From assembly GCF_002288265.1 (NCBI RefSeq), contig NZ_CP016778.1, forward strand, positions 1,178,001-1,242,000: a stretch of 64,000 bases of DNA, read 5' to 3'. Below are positions 1 through 7,630 of the stretch, one piece after another. Source of the stretch: Candidatus Planktophila versatilis. Lineage in GTDB: Bacteria > Actinomycetota > Actinomycetes > Nanopelagicales > Nanopelagicaceae. The notes under the pieces were generated by a model that made no database searches, was not told the origin of the DNA, and saw only the letters and a list, made by a program, of their open reading frames with translations. The position numbers were made by a program, and so were the translations under genes. Each line of letters starts with the position of its first letter. The first letter of the stretch is position 1.

Positions 1-46
1 TGCAGAGTAGATGTATGCCAAATGCAATCTGGTAGACGATATTCAT
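1..46 (-). CDS. 5' end of a probable membrane protein gene (partial)
   Basis: Only the first 15 codons are inside the window, reading MNIVYQIAFGIHLLC before the left edge. The stretch is hydrophobic, as for a first membrane segment. A good Shine-Dalgarno sequence (AAGGAG on the minus strand, 51-56) lies four bases before the ATG at 46. The gene diverges from the SpoU methylase gene. The family cannot be named from so few residues. Confidence 0.5.
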   Translation of the reverse strand, partial: MNIVYQIAFGIHLLC

Positions 47-78
47 GATGCTCCTTGGTATTAGCCGTAAAGTAAGTT

Positions 79-84
79 TAGAGT
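79..84 (+). promoter_or_regulatory. -10 element of a leaderless promoter for the SpoU methylase gene
   Basis: TAGAGT is followed by exactly six bases and the ATG at 91, with no Shine-Dalgarno sequence. This is the TANNNT-6/7-ATG arrangement of actinobacterial leaderless promoters, and it recurs through the window. Confidence 0.55.
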
Positions 85-90
85 GCATCC

Positions 91-741
91 ATGGAAATCA
101 ACACACCTGCCGTCATCGGACCGGGTGAATTTTTCCCAGTTGTTGGCGTTGGCCCACATGAGAAGCCATGGCCAACGGGTGCTCAATACGACCCAGAATT
201 GTTGGAAAACGGCGACCGCAGGAATGTCCTCGATCATTACAGGTATTGGTCGGTTGCAGCCATTGTTGCTGACCTAGACAGTAAACGTCATAAGCTACAA
301 ATTGCGATCGAGAACTGGCAACATGACCTAAACATTGGATCTGTTGTGCGCACCGCTAATGCTTTTAATGTGTCATTGGTCCACATCATCGGCAAACGCG
401 ATTGGAATAAACGCGGGGCAATGGTTACTGACCGATACCTGACAGTCATGCATCACCCCACTGTTGCTGACTTTGCAACATGGTGTAAGGAGAATGAAGT
501 TCCCATCATTGGAATCGATAACGTTCCTTCTTCAAAACATCTAGAGGGTTCGGCACTTCCTGAGAAGTGCGTCCTGCTCTTTGGGCAAGAAGGCGCTGGA
601 ATGTCAGATGAGGGCATTGCAGTCTGTGAAGTCCTCTACGCCATTGAACAATATGGATCTACCAGGTCAATGAACGCCTCAGCCGCTGGGGCTATTGCGA
701 TGTATCACTGGGCCCTGCAGCACTTACCGCGTAAGTTTTAG
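91..741 (+). CDS. SpoU/TrmH-family RNA 2'-O-methyltransferase
   Basis: This 216-residue protein is a SPOUT-fold methylase that transfers a methyl group from S-adenosylmethionine to the 2'-OH of a tRNA or rRNA ribose. The three family motifs are visible: NIGSVVR at residues 81-87 with the catalytic-type Asn and Arg, LLFGQEGAGM at 162-171, and the knot-forming GSTRSMNASAAGAIAMYHW at 189-207. The first 50 residues have no recognisable motif and may be a substrate-binding extension. The ATG at 91 is chosen because a -10 element sits six bases upstream; the overlapping ATG at 83 is out of frame. The RNA target cannot be told from sequence. Confidence 0.88.
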   Translation: MEINTPAVIGPGEFFPVVGVGPHEKPWPTGAQYDPELLENGDRRNVLDHYRYWSVAAIVADLDSKRHKLQIAIENWQHDLNIGSVVRTANAFNVSLVHIIGKRDWNKRGAMVTDRYLTVMHHPTVADFATWCKENEVPIIGIDNVPSSKHLEGSALPEKCVLLFGQEGAGMSDEGIAVCEVLYAIEQYGSTRSMNASAAGAIAMYHWALQHLPRKF

Positions 742-748
742 TGTTGTT

Positions 749-1702
749 TTAGAAGCCGACTTCTCTAGAAGCTTCTTCACTTTCTAGCGCCTCTCTTACT
801 GTGGCAAGACGACGATCAACTTCATCGGCTTCTTCCATTCTCCCAAGTTGGCGCATGACAGCCACCATCCGGGTTTCAATATCTAGAATAAAGTCAAAGT
901 CTTTTGGCTCATCTTCAGCAATGATTTGAAGCACGTTATCAAGTGTAGAAAGCCCATCTTCTAGCTTTCCAAGCAGAATTTCGGCCTTGCCGTATTCAAA
1001 GAGGGCAAATGTTTCGCGGCGATGATCATGGGCAGTTTCAAATACATCAATTGATTTGCGAGCGGCTTGGAGGGCCTTTTCGCCTTCGCCAATTTCAACA
1101 TAGCAGGATGCAATTTTCTGATCACAACGAGCAACGTTGATTACTTCCTTTTCCATCTTAAACATCTTGCGCGCTTCCTGGAAACAGATGATCGCCTCAT
1201 TGAAGTTCTTTAGTTCGCGCTGAGCGCATCCAATGAGGTGCATATCATTTGCCGCCCCAATGGTGTTTCCGTCGACTAGATGTTCTTGCGAACATTCATA
1301 CATGGTCTCAATTACTTTTTCGTAATTCTTGGATGAATACCACCACTCACCCAGGGTGCAGGCAAGCTCAAGTGCAATCGGTGATTTGTTATCGCGCAAA
1401 ATTGCAACAGCCTTACTCATTGCAGTTGCTGCTTCATCCATACGTTTTAATTGATTGAGGTTATAACCAATGGCTGAATACGCCTGAGCTAAACCTTCAC
1501 TCGGCGCCAATGCGCCCAACTCCGAAAAAATATCTCGCGCGGTTTCGGCGAGCGCTAACGCTTCGTCGTATTGGCCACGAGCAAAGATGCGGGCGGAGAG
1601 TTCGTAGAAAGTGTTGGCACGTTCTTCACCTTGGACCTCAGGGATTCGATCCCAGAGCATTTCTTCAGTGACGAGCTCTTCCTGGCCGTAGTCTTCGCTC
1701 AT
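749..1702 (-). CDS. Tetratricopeptide-repeat protein
   Basis: The 317-residue soluble protein is built of helical-pair repeats over most of its length. Clear TPR units include the one at about residues 32-59 (AxxxFARGQYDEALALAETA type) and later ones containing YNLNQLKRMDEAATAM and FNEAIICFQEA. TPR proteins are protein-interaction scaffolds. No catalytic domain, signal peptide or membrane segment is seen. The start at 1702 is preferred over the upstream in-frame ATG at 1792 because GGGAGG lies six bases before it and TPR-like sequence begins soon after. The role is unknown; the gene converges with the methylase gene. Confidence 0.75.
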   Translation of the reverse strand: MSEDYGQEELVTEEMLWDRIPEVQGEERANTFYELSARIFARGQYDEALALAETARDIFSELGALAPSEGLAQAYSAIGYNLNQLKRMDEAATAMSKAVAILRDNKSPIALELACTLGEWWYSSKNYEKVIETMYECSQEHLVDGNTIGAANDMHLIGCAQRELKNFNEAIICFQEARKMFKMEKEVINVARCDQKIASCYVEIGEGEKALQAARKSIDVFETAHDHRRETFALFEYGKAEILLGKLEDGLSTLDNVLQIIAEDEPKDFDFILDIETRMVAVMRQLGRMEEADEVDRRLATVREALESEEASREVGF

Positions 1703-1860
1703 ATGTGACCTCCCGTTGGCTTGCGCCGTGCTTGGCAGATTCCTGCACTTTAGACCTAACGCTGGCTGGCTCGTGGTTATTTCGAGTGGCACGAGGGTAA
1801 ATTCTCGATTAACCTACGCTTCTTGCGAATGATTTGCATCTAGCTGGAGAGGCCTCACCC

Positions 1861-3048
1861 ATGAATGAAGTAGTACGCGAGCTTCCTCGCGTCCCCCTGC
1901 GTGATCGCCTCACACCCGATGAGTGGCGCCGGATGGGGCTCATGTTCGGCTTCATCGCATTCCTGCACGTTGCAGGCGCCTTTCTCATGTGGAAGGCCAC
2001 AACGGGCAACTATAAGTTAGCCGATGGCACCTTATTCGGTTGGGGAACTGCCGTTCTCGCCTACACCCTTGGCATGCGACATGCATTCGATGCCGATCAC
2101 ATCAGCGCAATCGATAACACAACACGAAAGTTAATGTCAGAAGGACAACGGCCATTAGCAACTGGATTCTTCTTCTCCCTCGGACATTCCTCGGTAGTTG
2201 CAGCACTTGCAATATTACTCACCTTCGGAATTAAGGCCGTTGGTAGCCAATTGAAAGATGAAGACTCTGCCCTTAACCACTACACCGGCATTATTGGCCT
2301 TACCGTCTCAGGCACATTCTTAATGCTCATTGCAATCTTGAATTTAATTGTCCTGGTCTCGATTGTTGGCGTCTTTTTCAAGATGCGCAAAGGGTTATAT
2401 AACGAAGAAGAGCTTGAAAAGCACCTGAACTCTCGTGGTCTGCTCATGCGCTTCTTCGGTCCGATTGCACGCCGCATTGATAAGAGCTGGAAGATGTATC
2501 CACTTGGAATTCTCTTCGGACTTGGTTTTGATACCGCAACTGAAATTGGTCTACTAGTCCTTGCAGGTTCTTCTGTGATTGCCGGTCTGCCATGGTGGGC
2601 AGTTATCTCACTTCCACTCTTCTTTGCCGGTGGCATGAGTTTGCTCGACACTATCGATGGCTCATTCATGAATTTTGCTTACGGTTGGGCTTTCTCGAAA
2701 CCAGTACGTAAGGTGTATTACAACATCATTATTACTGGGCTCTCAGTAGCAGTTGCACTCTTCGTAGGTGGCCTTGAAATCTGCCAAGTAATTGCCGAGC
2801 AGTTAAACCTCACAGGTGGATTCTGGGAATATGCACTTGCCTTTAACTTAAATTCAGCCGGTTATTACATCGTCGCTGCCTTTGTAGTTGTGTGGGGTGT
2901 GGCCCTTCTTCTGTGGCGTTTTGGCAAGATTGAAGAGCGTTGGCATGACTCAGCACATGCTGCCCAAATGGCTCGTGGAGAAAATACTGATCACGCTGCA
3001 GCGGGAATTGATCTCGGTCCAATTAATGATGGATGGAAGATCGACTAA
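1861..3048 (+). CDS. HoxN/NixA-family nickel/cobalt permease
   Basis: This 395-residue multi-pass protein belongs to the NiCoT family of secondary transporters for Ni2+ or Co2+. The diagnostic segment RHAFDADHISAIDN is at residues 73-86 in the second membrane helix; its His and Asp residues form the metal filter. A second signature, FSLGHSSVV, is at 105-113, and LGFDTATEIGLL occurs in the second half. About eight hydrophobic helices are seen. The start at 1861 follows GGAGAGG and fits the family N-terminus better than the upstream ATG at 1834. Ni versus Co preference cannot be read from sequence; cobalt for B12 or nickel for an enzyme elsewhere are both possible. Confidence 0.92.
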   Translation: MNEVVRELPRVPLRDRLTPDEWRRMGLMFGFIAFLHVAGAFLMWKATTGNYKLADGTLFGWGTAVLAYTLGMRHAFDADHISAIDNTTRKLMSEGQRPLATGFFFSLGHSSVVAALAILLTFGIKAVGSQLKDEDSALNHYTGIIGLTVSGTFLMLIAILNLIVLVSIVGVFFKMRKGLYNEEELEKHLNSRGLLMRFFGPIARRIDKSWKMYPLGILFGLGFDTATEIGLLVLAGSSVIAGLPWWAVISLPLFFAGGMSLLDTIDGSFMNFAYGWAFSKPVRKVYYNIIITGLSVAVALFVGGLEICQVIAEQLNLTGGFWEYALAFNLNSAGYYIVAAFVVVWGVALLLWRFGKIEERWHDSAHAAQMARGENTDHAAAGIDLGPINDGWKID

Positions 3049-3947
3049 CTCTGCTTTAAGGTGATTCTCTCCTGCGCAATTGCTGCACCAAATAGAACAA
3101 TGAGCGCGCCCACTGGCTCATTCCAGGTAATTGATTCGTTGAGAAAGATGATTCCAACGATAATTGCAACTAGTGGAGTCAGGTAAGTAACTGAGCTTGC
3201 GATCGCGCTACCAGCTAGCTGCATAACTTTGTAGTTCCATAAGTAGGCAAAGCCACTGCCAAAGACACCCAGACCAATCATTGCCAGTACTGGTCCAATT
3301 CGATATTCGTACTTAGAAATTCCATCTAAAAGAAAGAAAGGTAAGAGTGTGAAGGCAGCCAACGTGAGCTGCATAGCCATGAGGGACTCAGTTTGAATCT
3401 TAAGTGGAATCACATATTTGCGGGTGTAAGGAAATGAAATTCCATAGCAACTGACGGCAAGGAGTAAAGCAAGTATTGCCCAGAGTGGATTATCGCCGAG
3501 GCCTCTCCATGCACCCAGAACGGTAAGGACTCCAAGAAAGCCAAGTAATAGACCCAGCAGTTGTGATGGCTTCGGTTTTTCCTCTCGGTTGATAACCAAA
3601 ATTGCAATGATTGTCATCAATGGTGTCACGGCATTGATAATGCCTGCCAAAATTGAGGTCACTGCAGTTTCAGCAAGTGCAAAGAAGATTCCAGGAATGA
3701 CGTTAATAAAGATTGCAACAACCCACAGATGAAATCGCACCATGCGATCTTTAGGTAGGGATATTCCTCTTAATTTTGCGTAGATGAGAAGTGCAAGTGC
3801 GCCTAGTGCGCAGCGCACGAAGGCGACGCCAAAGGGTGTCAGGAATTCAAGACCTAACTTGATGAAGATAAAGGAACAGCCCCAGACAATTCCTAGTGTG
3901 ATGTATGCAGGGATCCAAGATCTCTGACGCTGCACGGGGGTGTTCAT
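3045..3947 (-). CDS. EamA-family (DMT superfamily) permease
   Basis: The 300-residue protein has about ten hydrophobic helices arranged as two five-helix EamA halves, the usual length for this family of metabolite or amino-acid exporters. A Pro-rich segment (NAVTPLMTIIAILVI) ends the first half and an equivalent one (YLTPLVAIIVGIIFL) is in the second. The substrate is not predictable. The 3' end overlaps the end of the convergent nickel permease gene by four bases. A leaderless-type -10 sits six bases before the ATG. Confidence 0.85.
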   Translation of the reverse strand: MNTPVQRQRSWIPAYITLGIVWGCSFIFIKLGLEFLTPFGVAFVRCALGALALLIYAKLRGISLPKDRMVRFHLWVVAIFINVIPGIFFALAETAVTSILAGIINAVTPLMTIIAILVINREEKPKPSQLLGLLLGFLGVLTVLGAWRGLGDNPLWAILALLLAVSCYGISFPYTRKYVIPLKIQTESLMAMQLTLAAFTLLPFFLLDGISKYEYRIGPVLAMIGLGVFGSGFAYLWNYKVMQLAGSAIASSVTYLTPLVAIIVGIIFLNESITWNEPVGALIVLFGAAIAQERITLKQS

Positions 3948-3953
3948 GGTGTG

Positions 3954-3959
3954 ACTTTA
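3954..3959 (-). promoter_or_regulatory. -10 element, leaderless promoter of the EamA permease gene
   Basis: On the minus strand TAAAGT is followed by six bases (CACACC) and the ATG at 3947. No Shine-Dalgarno sequence is present. Confidence 0.5.
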
Positions 3960-3966
3960 CTTAAGG

Positions 3967-4011
3967 GTGGGCCCAGACAGGCTCGAACTGTCGACCCACG
4001 GATTAAAAGTC
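3967..4011 (-). repeat. 3' fragment of tRNA-Lys (45 bp, att-like direct repeat)
   Basis: These 45 bases match the 3' part of both complete tRNA-Lys genes (5277-5321 and 6504-6548) without a mismatch. They cover the acceptor 3' strand, T arm, variable loop and the anticodon arm up to the 5' side of the anticodon loop, and then diverge abruptly. The fragment is in the same orientation as the intact genes and cannot make a tRNA. Such a partial duplication is the usual scar left when an element integrates into a tRNA gene with a crossover in the anticodon loop. Confidence 0.85.
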
Positions 4012-4075
4012 TGACCTAGTAAGTTCCTAAGCGTGTCTTTAAGTGCCGTACGTCCCACCGTTAATTGTGACTCGC

Positions 4076-4092
4076 ACCTGGAAGTACCAGGT
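4076..4092. other. Small perfect hairpin just beyond the metalloprotease gene
   Basis: ACCTGG-AAGTA-CCAGGT forms a six-base-pair stem with a five-base loop directly after the stop of the minus-strand gene ending at 4100. There is no T-run, so it is a weak terminator candidate at best. Confidence 0.3.
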
Positions 4093-4099
4093 AGAACCA

Positions 4100-5221
4100 C
4101 TAGCTCTTTGTCAGAGTTACGACTGCACTTGTTGCACCCGTGCTTTTGACAGTAAGTACATATGGTGCGCCCGGTAATTGAAACGTCTCGCCTTCGAGAA
4201 AACCTGTAAGGATCCATTTCTCAGGAAGGACTTCGGGATCCAGATTTACAACACTAGTTGGCAGATCAGAATCGCGTCTTTTTATCAGCATGGGACCAAC
4301 GGCACTCCCTTTGGGTTTTGTCCAAGCAGGCCCAATCATTCTTACTTGAATCTGCGGTTTATCGAGAAAGGTAGGGAAGGCAATGCAACGCTCTTCACCT
4401 GGCACGTAGTACTCGAAGAAATACCAGTTACCTATGTACTTGAATTGATAGACAATCTTGTCTGTAGTAAGTCTTGATTCATCAACAGTTATATCAACGC
4501 CAATTGTCACATTTTTTGCCTTCGGGGTGGAAAAAGTAATTGCGCGTTGCGTAGCGCTTAATGTGGCATCAAGACACCAATCATCACTGCCCATCAGATC
4601 TCTAAAATCTCCATACTCTTCAACCGAACAATTCTTTGCATTAAATTTTGTGTAATCAGACTTCTCACAGTAAAGGGTAGAAGAATGGTAAAAATTAAAG
4701 TTATGGCCAAGCTCGTGAATCAATGTTGTTGAACCAAAAGATTTAAGGTTTAACGCATTTCCGCCTTGTTCGCCAAGTCCTGCATATCCACACGAGTCGT
4801 TTACATTTACAGTAATCAAGTGGGTTCCTGTTGGAATTGACTTCAGCCCTGCGATTTTCATTGCTGTCTTTATATCCGCAGAGCTGTTGCAATGCTTCAC
4901 AGCTGTTCCGGATTTGCCGATAATGAATTTGGTGGACCCAAACTTCATTTTGTCGCGGGAGGCTTGCTTCCAAAAGGTAATCGCATCAGTAACAGTGCTC
5001 TTGGCGTAACTCAGCATCTCTCCTTCGCTCTCTGCCGTCGCTGATTCTGATGAATTCTCGGTCCAGAAATTTGGCTGGTCTTTTGGAGTTAATCCAACGT
5101 AAACAATCTTCTGTGTCGTAGTCCATTTGTTTTGCTGTGTGGCTGCTGGTGCAGAAGGCATAAAAGAAACTGTGAGGGCGACCGTAGTGATTCCAACCAG
5201 GATTCTTTTCATACGGTGCAT
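4100..5221 (-). CDS. Secreted metzincin-type zinc metalloprotease
   Basis: The 373-residue protein starts with a signal peptide (about residues 1-27: basic MHRMKR, a hydrophobic core, then APA-ATQ). The zinc-protease signature HELGHNFNFYH is at 169-179, giving the HExxHxxxxxH pattern of metzincins with Glu170 as the catalytic base. It is followed by a likely Met-turn, DLMG, at 208-211. Paired cysteines suggest an extracellular protein. It most resembles gametolysin/M11-like secreted peptidases, but the family assignment is from the motif only. The ATG at 5221 is preferred over the one at 5212 because a TAAAGT -10 lies six bases before it. The gene is the only one between the tRNA-Lys 3' fragment and a complete tRNA-Lys, which suggests acquired cargo. 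Confidence 0.82.
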   Translation of the reverse strand: MHRMKRILVGITTVALTVSFMPSAPAATQQNKWTTTQKIVYVGLTPKDQPNFWTENSSESATAESEGEMLSYAKSTVTDAITFWKQASRDKMKFGSTKFIIGKSGTAVKHCNSSADIKTAMKIAGLKSIPTGTHLITVNVNDSCGYAGLGEQGGNALNLKSFGSTTLIHELGHNFNFYHSSTLYCEKSDYTKFNAKNCSVEEYGDFRDLMGSDDWCLDATLSATQRAITFSTPKAKNVTIGVDITVDESRLTTDKIVYQFKYIGNWYFFEYYVPGEERCIAFPTFLDKPQIQVRMIGPAWTKPKGSAVGPMLIKRRDSDLPTSVVNLDPEVLPEKWILTGFLEGETFQLPGAPYVLTVKSTGATSAVVTLTKS

Positions 5222-5227
5222 TTGCGT

Positions 5228-5233
5228 ACTTTA
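5228..5233 (-). promoter_or_regulatory. -10 element, leaderless promoter of the metalloprotease gene
   Basis: TAAAGT on the minus strand is followed by ACGCAA and the ATG at 5221. The cargo gene carries its own promoter between itself and the tRNA. Confidence 0.5.
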
Positions 5234-5277
5234 CTCTGCCTCTATTTCAATCCAATAGGGCCAATCGAATACCAAAG

Positions 5278-5350
5278 TGGGCCCAGACAGGCTCGAACTG
5301 TCGACCCACGGATTAAAAGTCCGTTGCTCTACCGGCTGAGCTATAGGCCC
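5278..5350 (-). tRNA. tRNA-Lys (anticodon TTT), copy 1
   Basis: The 73-base minus-strand cloverleaf pairs GGGCCTA with TGGGCCC in the acceptor stem, with one G-U pair. The anticodon stem ACGGA/TCCGT encloses the loop CTTTTAA with anticodon TTT, and the T arm is GACAG-TTCGAGC-CTGTC. No CCA is encoded. It is identical to copy 2 over the whole gene; the exact repeat is 80 bp (5274-5353 and 6501-6580). Confidence 0.95.
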
Positions 5351-5357
5351 CACTGCC

Positions 5358-5448
5358 TAATTGGCTCATCTGTTCGACTATTTAAGTATTCGAACTCCGT
5401 TTGGTTCGATCAATTTATGTCTTGTTTAGGGTAGCCAATTAACAGATG
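5358..5448. repeat. Interleaved inverted repeats beside tRNA-Lys copy 1
   Basis: TAATTGGC (5358-5365) is inverted at GCCAATTA (5434-5441), and the adjacent CATCTGTT (5367-5374) is inverted at AACAGATG (5441-5448). The two pairs are interleaved rather than nested, so they do not make one simple hairpin. They lie in the gene-free 205 bp (5351-5555) between tRNA-Lys copy 1 and the next cargo gene. Apart from these repeats and the promoter at 5544, I see nothing else there. Confidence 0.45.
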
Positions 5449-5543
5449 TCCAGTAGGTAATGCGGATGCCAAGGTGGTTATTTGTAAAATTAAGCCAATT
5501 TAAACAAAAAAGTAATCCTCTACTGTCTCAAGAGTTAATTCCA

Positions 5544-5549
5544 TATAAT
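5544..5549 (+). promoter_or_regulatory. Consensus -10 element (TATAAT) of a leaderless promoter
   Basis: A perfect TATAAT is followed by six bases (GTCTGA) and the ATG at 5556. It is the best -10 match in the window and drives a secreted-protein cargo gene. Confidence 0.6.
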
Positions 5550-5555
5550 GTCTGA

Positions 5556-6467
5556 ATGAAACGACTGAGTTGTATTCTTGCGGCTTTTCTCATTCTGGGT
5601 GTTCCTCCAGCCTACGCAGCAACCATCACGCCTGGAACCTCTTGTAAGTCAGCAGGTCAAAAAGCAACATATAAAGGCAAGTCTTACACATGTATTAAGC
5701 TCGGCAAGAAACTTTATTGGGATAACGGGGTGCCAACTAAAAAACCCAATACTTCTCCATTAGACATGCCTGCCTCATGTAATGTCGTAGTGCCGACTTG
5801 GAGCATGGAAATTTCTGATCTTTGGCTTGATTACAGGGATGTATGGTTTTCTGCGATGCTAGTTAATGCGAGCATTAAATACATGGCTACTGACATAAAC
5901 GTCTATGTAGAATATTACGACAATTTTGGAATCTTCAAGAAGGACAAGATATCTGTCCCTAAATTATTCCCAGGGCAAACTTTAGAGTTTGGAGGCGGGG
6001 CAGACTTTTTTGAAGGAAAGTTTCCAACTGATGTGAGACTAAGGACTACCTGCAAAAGTACAGTTTGGAAACAATATAAAGTTATAAAAGGTAAGTCTCC
6101 ACTAAGCCTCGAACAATTCAGTGAAGAATTTTTGGACTATAATTATGGGGGTAAGCGACGAGATATTCTTCAGATTCAGGCAACCCTTAATTCAAGAATT
6201 ATCATAGATAACATTTTTGACCAGGCCTTAACGTGCGATGATCGTGGCTGTAATTTCTTTCTCTACGGCACTTTTAAGGACACGTTTGGAAATACATTTG
6301 GTGGTATTGCAACAGAATACCTATCTGGATTTTTTGAAAATGAGATAGAACCTGGAGAGACTGGCTATATCAATTTACAGGTAGGTGCCTTGTTGACTGA
6401 TATACCGCTCTATCCATGGCTATCTCGAGTAACTCGATTTGAATACACGCTTATTCCAAAGTTTTAG
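5556..6467 (+). CDS. Secreted protein with N-terminal Cys-pair module, function unknown
   Basis: The 303-residue protein has a signal peptide (about residues 1-22, ending YAA). A roughly 40-residue module follows, with PGTSCK, GQ, YTCIK, GKKLYW and NGV in order and two cysteines. The same module opens the secreted protein at 40339-41196. The rest is beta-rich with further cysteines and matches no family I recognise. The gene is visibly more A+T-rich than the housekeeping genes around it. It is the only gene between two identical tRNA-Lys genes, is convergent with copy 2, and has its own strong promoter. A surface or extracellular role is inferred from the signal peptide alone. Confidence 0.75.
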   Translation: MKRLSCILAAFLILGVPPAYAATITPGTSCKSAGQKATYKGKSYTCIKLGKKLYWDNGVPTKKPNTSPLDMPASCNVVVPTWSMEISDLWLDYRDVWFSAMLVNASIKYMATDINVYVEYYDNFGIFKKDKISVPKLFPGQTLEFGGGADFFEGKFPTDVRLRTTCKSTVWKQYKVIKGKSPLSLEQFSEEFLDYNYGGKRRDILQIQATLNSRIIIDNIFDQALTCDDRGCNFFLYGTFKDTFGNTFGGIATEYLSGFFENEIEPGETGYINLQVGALLTDIPLYPWLSRVTRFEYTLIPKF

Positions 6468-6504
6468 ACTTCATAGCAGATACGAGTAGGAATTGGACTG
6501 AAAG

Positions 6505-6577
6505 TGGGCCCAGACAGGCTCGAACTGTCGACCCACGGATTAAAAGTCCGTTGCTCTACCGGCTGAGCTATAGGCCC
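6505..6577 (-). tRNA. tRNA-Lys (anticodon TTT), copy 2
   Basis: This gene is identical to the tRNA-Lys at 5278-5350 in every base, including seven acceptor pairs, the CTTTTAA anticodon loop and no encoded CCA. The flanks diverge within a few bases. Two identical copies 1.2 kb apart in a compact genome are unusual and mark a duplicated integration-type locus. Confidence 0.95.
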
Positions 6578-6625
6578 CACATACAACTAGCGCCAACTGC
6601 GCGCTAGAAGCTGAACTTTATCACC

Positions 6626-7591
6626 TTAGCGACCGCGGCTGGCACGCAGTAATCGGTCGCGGATGGCTACTGAGATGTCATCTCCTGCTGGCTGGTGCAC
6701 AACAACACGGGTTAATGAGCGCTCATCTGCACTTCGTAGCGCGGCGTAAAGAACGCGCGCAAACTCTTCATTGTTTGCAGGTGATGCCAAGCGAACAACT
6801 CCTTGCGGTGTGTGAACACTTGCAAGTGCAATAAATCCATCACCTGGTTGTGGCTGGCAATCAAGTGCCACTGTGGCTTCCGGTGAGTAATGATTTTCAA
6901 GTGATCCACTTACTCGAATATCTGTCTCGGATTCTTCAAGGTGTAATCCAGTTACCTGCTCAATCATCTCTGCCGTGATTGCACCAGGTCTTAAAATTCT
7001 TGGAGCAATACCCGTGCAATCAATGATTGTTGATTCAACGCCGACCTGCGATGGGCCGCCATCAAGAATGAGATCACCGTCAACTAGATAGGCTGCAAGT
7101 TCGGCGTTGACAGCTGCTGCAGATGTTGGTGAGACATGTCCAAAGCGATTAGCGCTAGGTGCGGCAATACCTTTACCGCCAAGCTTCTTAAATTCTGCAA
7201 GCAGCGCAAGTGCCACAACATGGTCTGGGACTCGTAGCCCAACGCTCTCTTGTCCCCCAGTAATAAAATCTTGCACGAGATCAGTTCTCTTAAAAATCAG
7301 CGTCATGGGTCCTGGCCAATATTTACGTCCTAATGAAATTGCATATTCTGGGATTTCATCGGCCCAATCAGAGATATCTGCCATTTCACTCACATGCACA
7401 ATCAGCGGGTGATCAGCCGGACGTCCCTTTGCTTCATAAATTCTGGCAACTGCAGCAGCATTTGTGGCATCGGCGCCCAGCCCATAGACAGTCTCAGTCG
7501 GTAGCGCGACCAGTGAACCCGCTTTAAGTTGCTGGGCAGCGCGCGTAATTACATCTGCTGTGCACTCAGATACGAATTGCCCGCTGCTCAT
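6626..7591 (-). CDS. L-threonylcarbamoyladenylate synthase, long Sua5 form
   Basis: The 321-residue protein makes threonylcarbamoyl-AMP from threonine, bicarbonate and ATP, the first step of t6A formation at position 37 of ANN-decoding tRNAs. The YrdC/Sua5 core is in the first two thirds, with LPTETVYGLG, KGRPADHPL, WPGPMTL, PSAN and the ESTIIDC/LRPG segment. The remaining third is the C-terminal Sua5 domain. The start at 7591 (MSSGQF) is chosen over the upstream ATG at 7630 because a GATAAT -10 lies seven bases before it and the longer form would overlap the divergent gene. It is divergent from the glycosyltransferase gene with a 39-bp gap. Confidence 0.9.
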   Translation of the reverse strand: MSSGQFVSECTADVITRAAQQLKAGSLVALPTETVYGLGADATNAAAVARIYEAKGRPADHPLIVHVSEMADISDWADEIPEYAISLGRKYWPGPMTLIFKRTDLVQDFITGGQESVGLRVPDHVVALALLAEFKKLGGKGIAAPSANRFGHVSPTSAAAVNAELAAYLVDGDLILDGGPSQVGVESTIIDCTGIAPRILRPGAITAEMIEQVTGLHLEESETDIRVSGSLENHYSPEATVALDCQPQPGDGFIALASVHTPQGVVRLASPANNEEFARVLYAALRSADERSLTRVVVHQPAGDDISVAIRDRLLRASRGR

Positions 7592-7598
7592 GAGTTCA

Positions 7599-7604
7599 AT
7601 TATC
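7599..7604 (-). promoter_or_regulatory. -10 element, leaderless promoter of the Sua5 gene
   Basis: GATAAT on the minus strand is followed by seven bases and the ATG at 7591. The divergent gene at 7631 instead has a Shine-Dalgarno sequence (GAGAAG). Confidence 0.45.
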
Positions 7605-7630
7605 CAGCCTTTTTGCGAGAAGATAACCAC

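Noticed and set aside
3957-4217. 86-residue minus-strand frame beside the protease gene
   Set aside because: It covers the tRNA-Lys fragment and the end of the protease in another frame, has no start signal and no protein-like composition.
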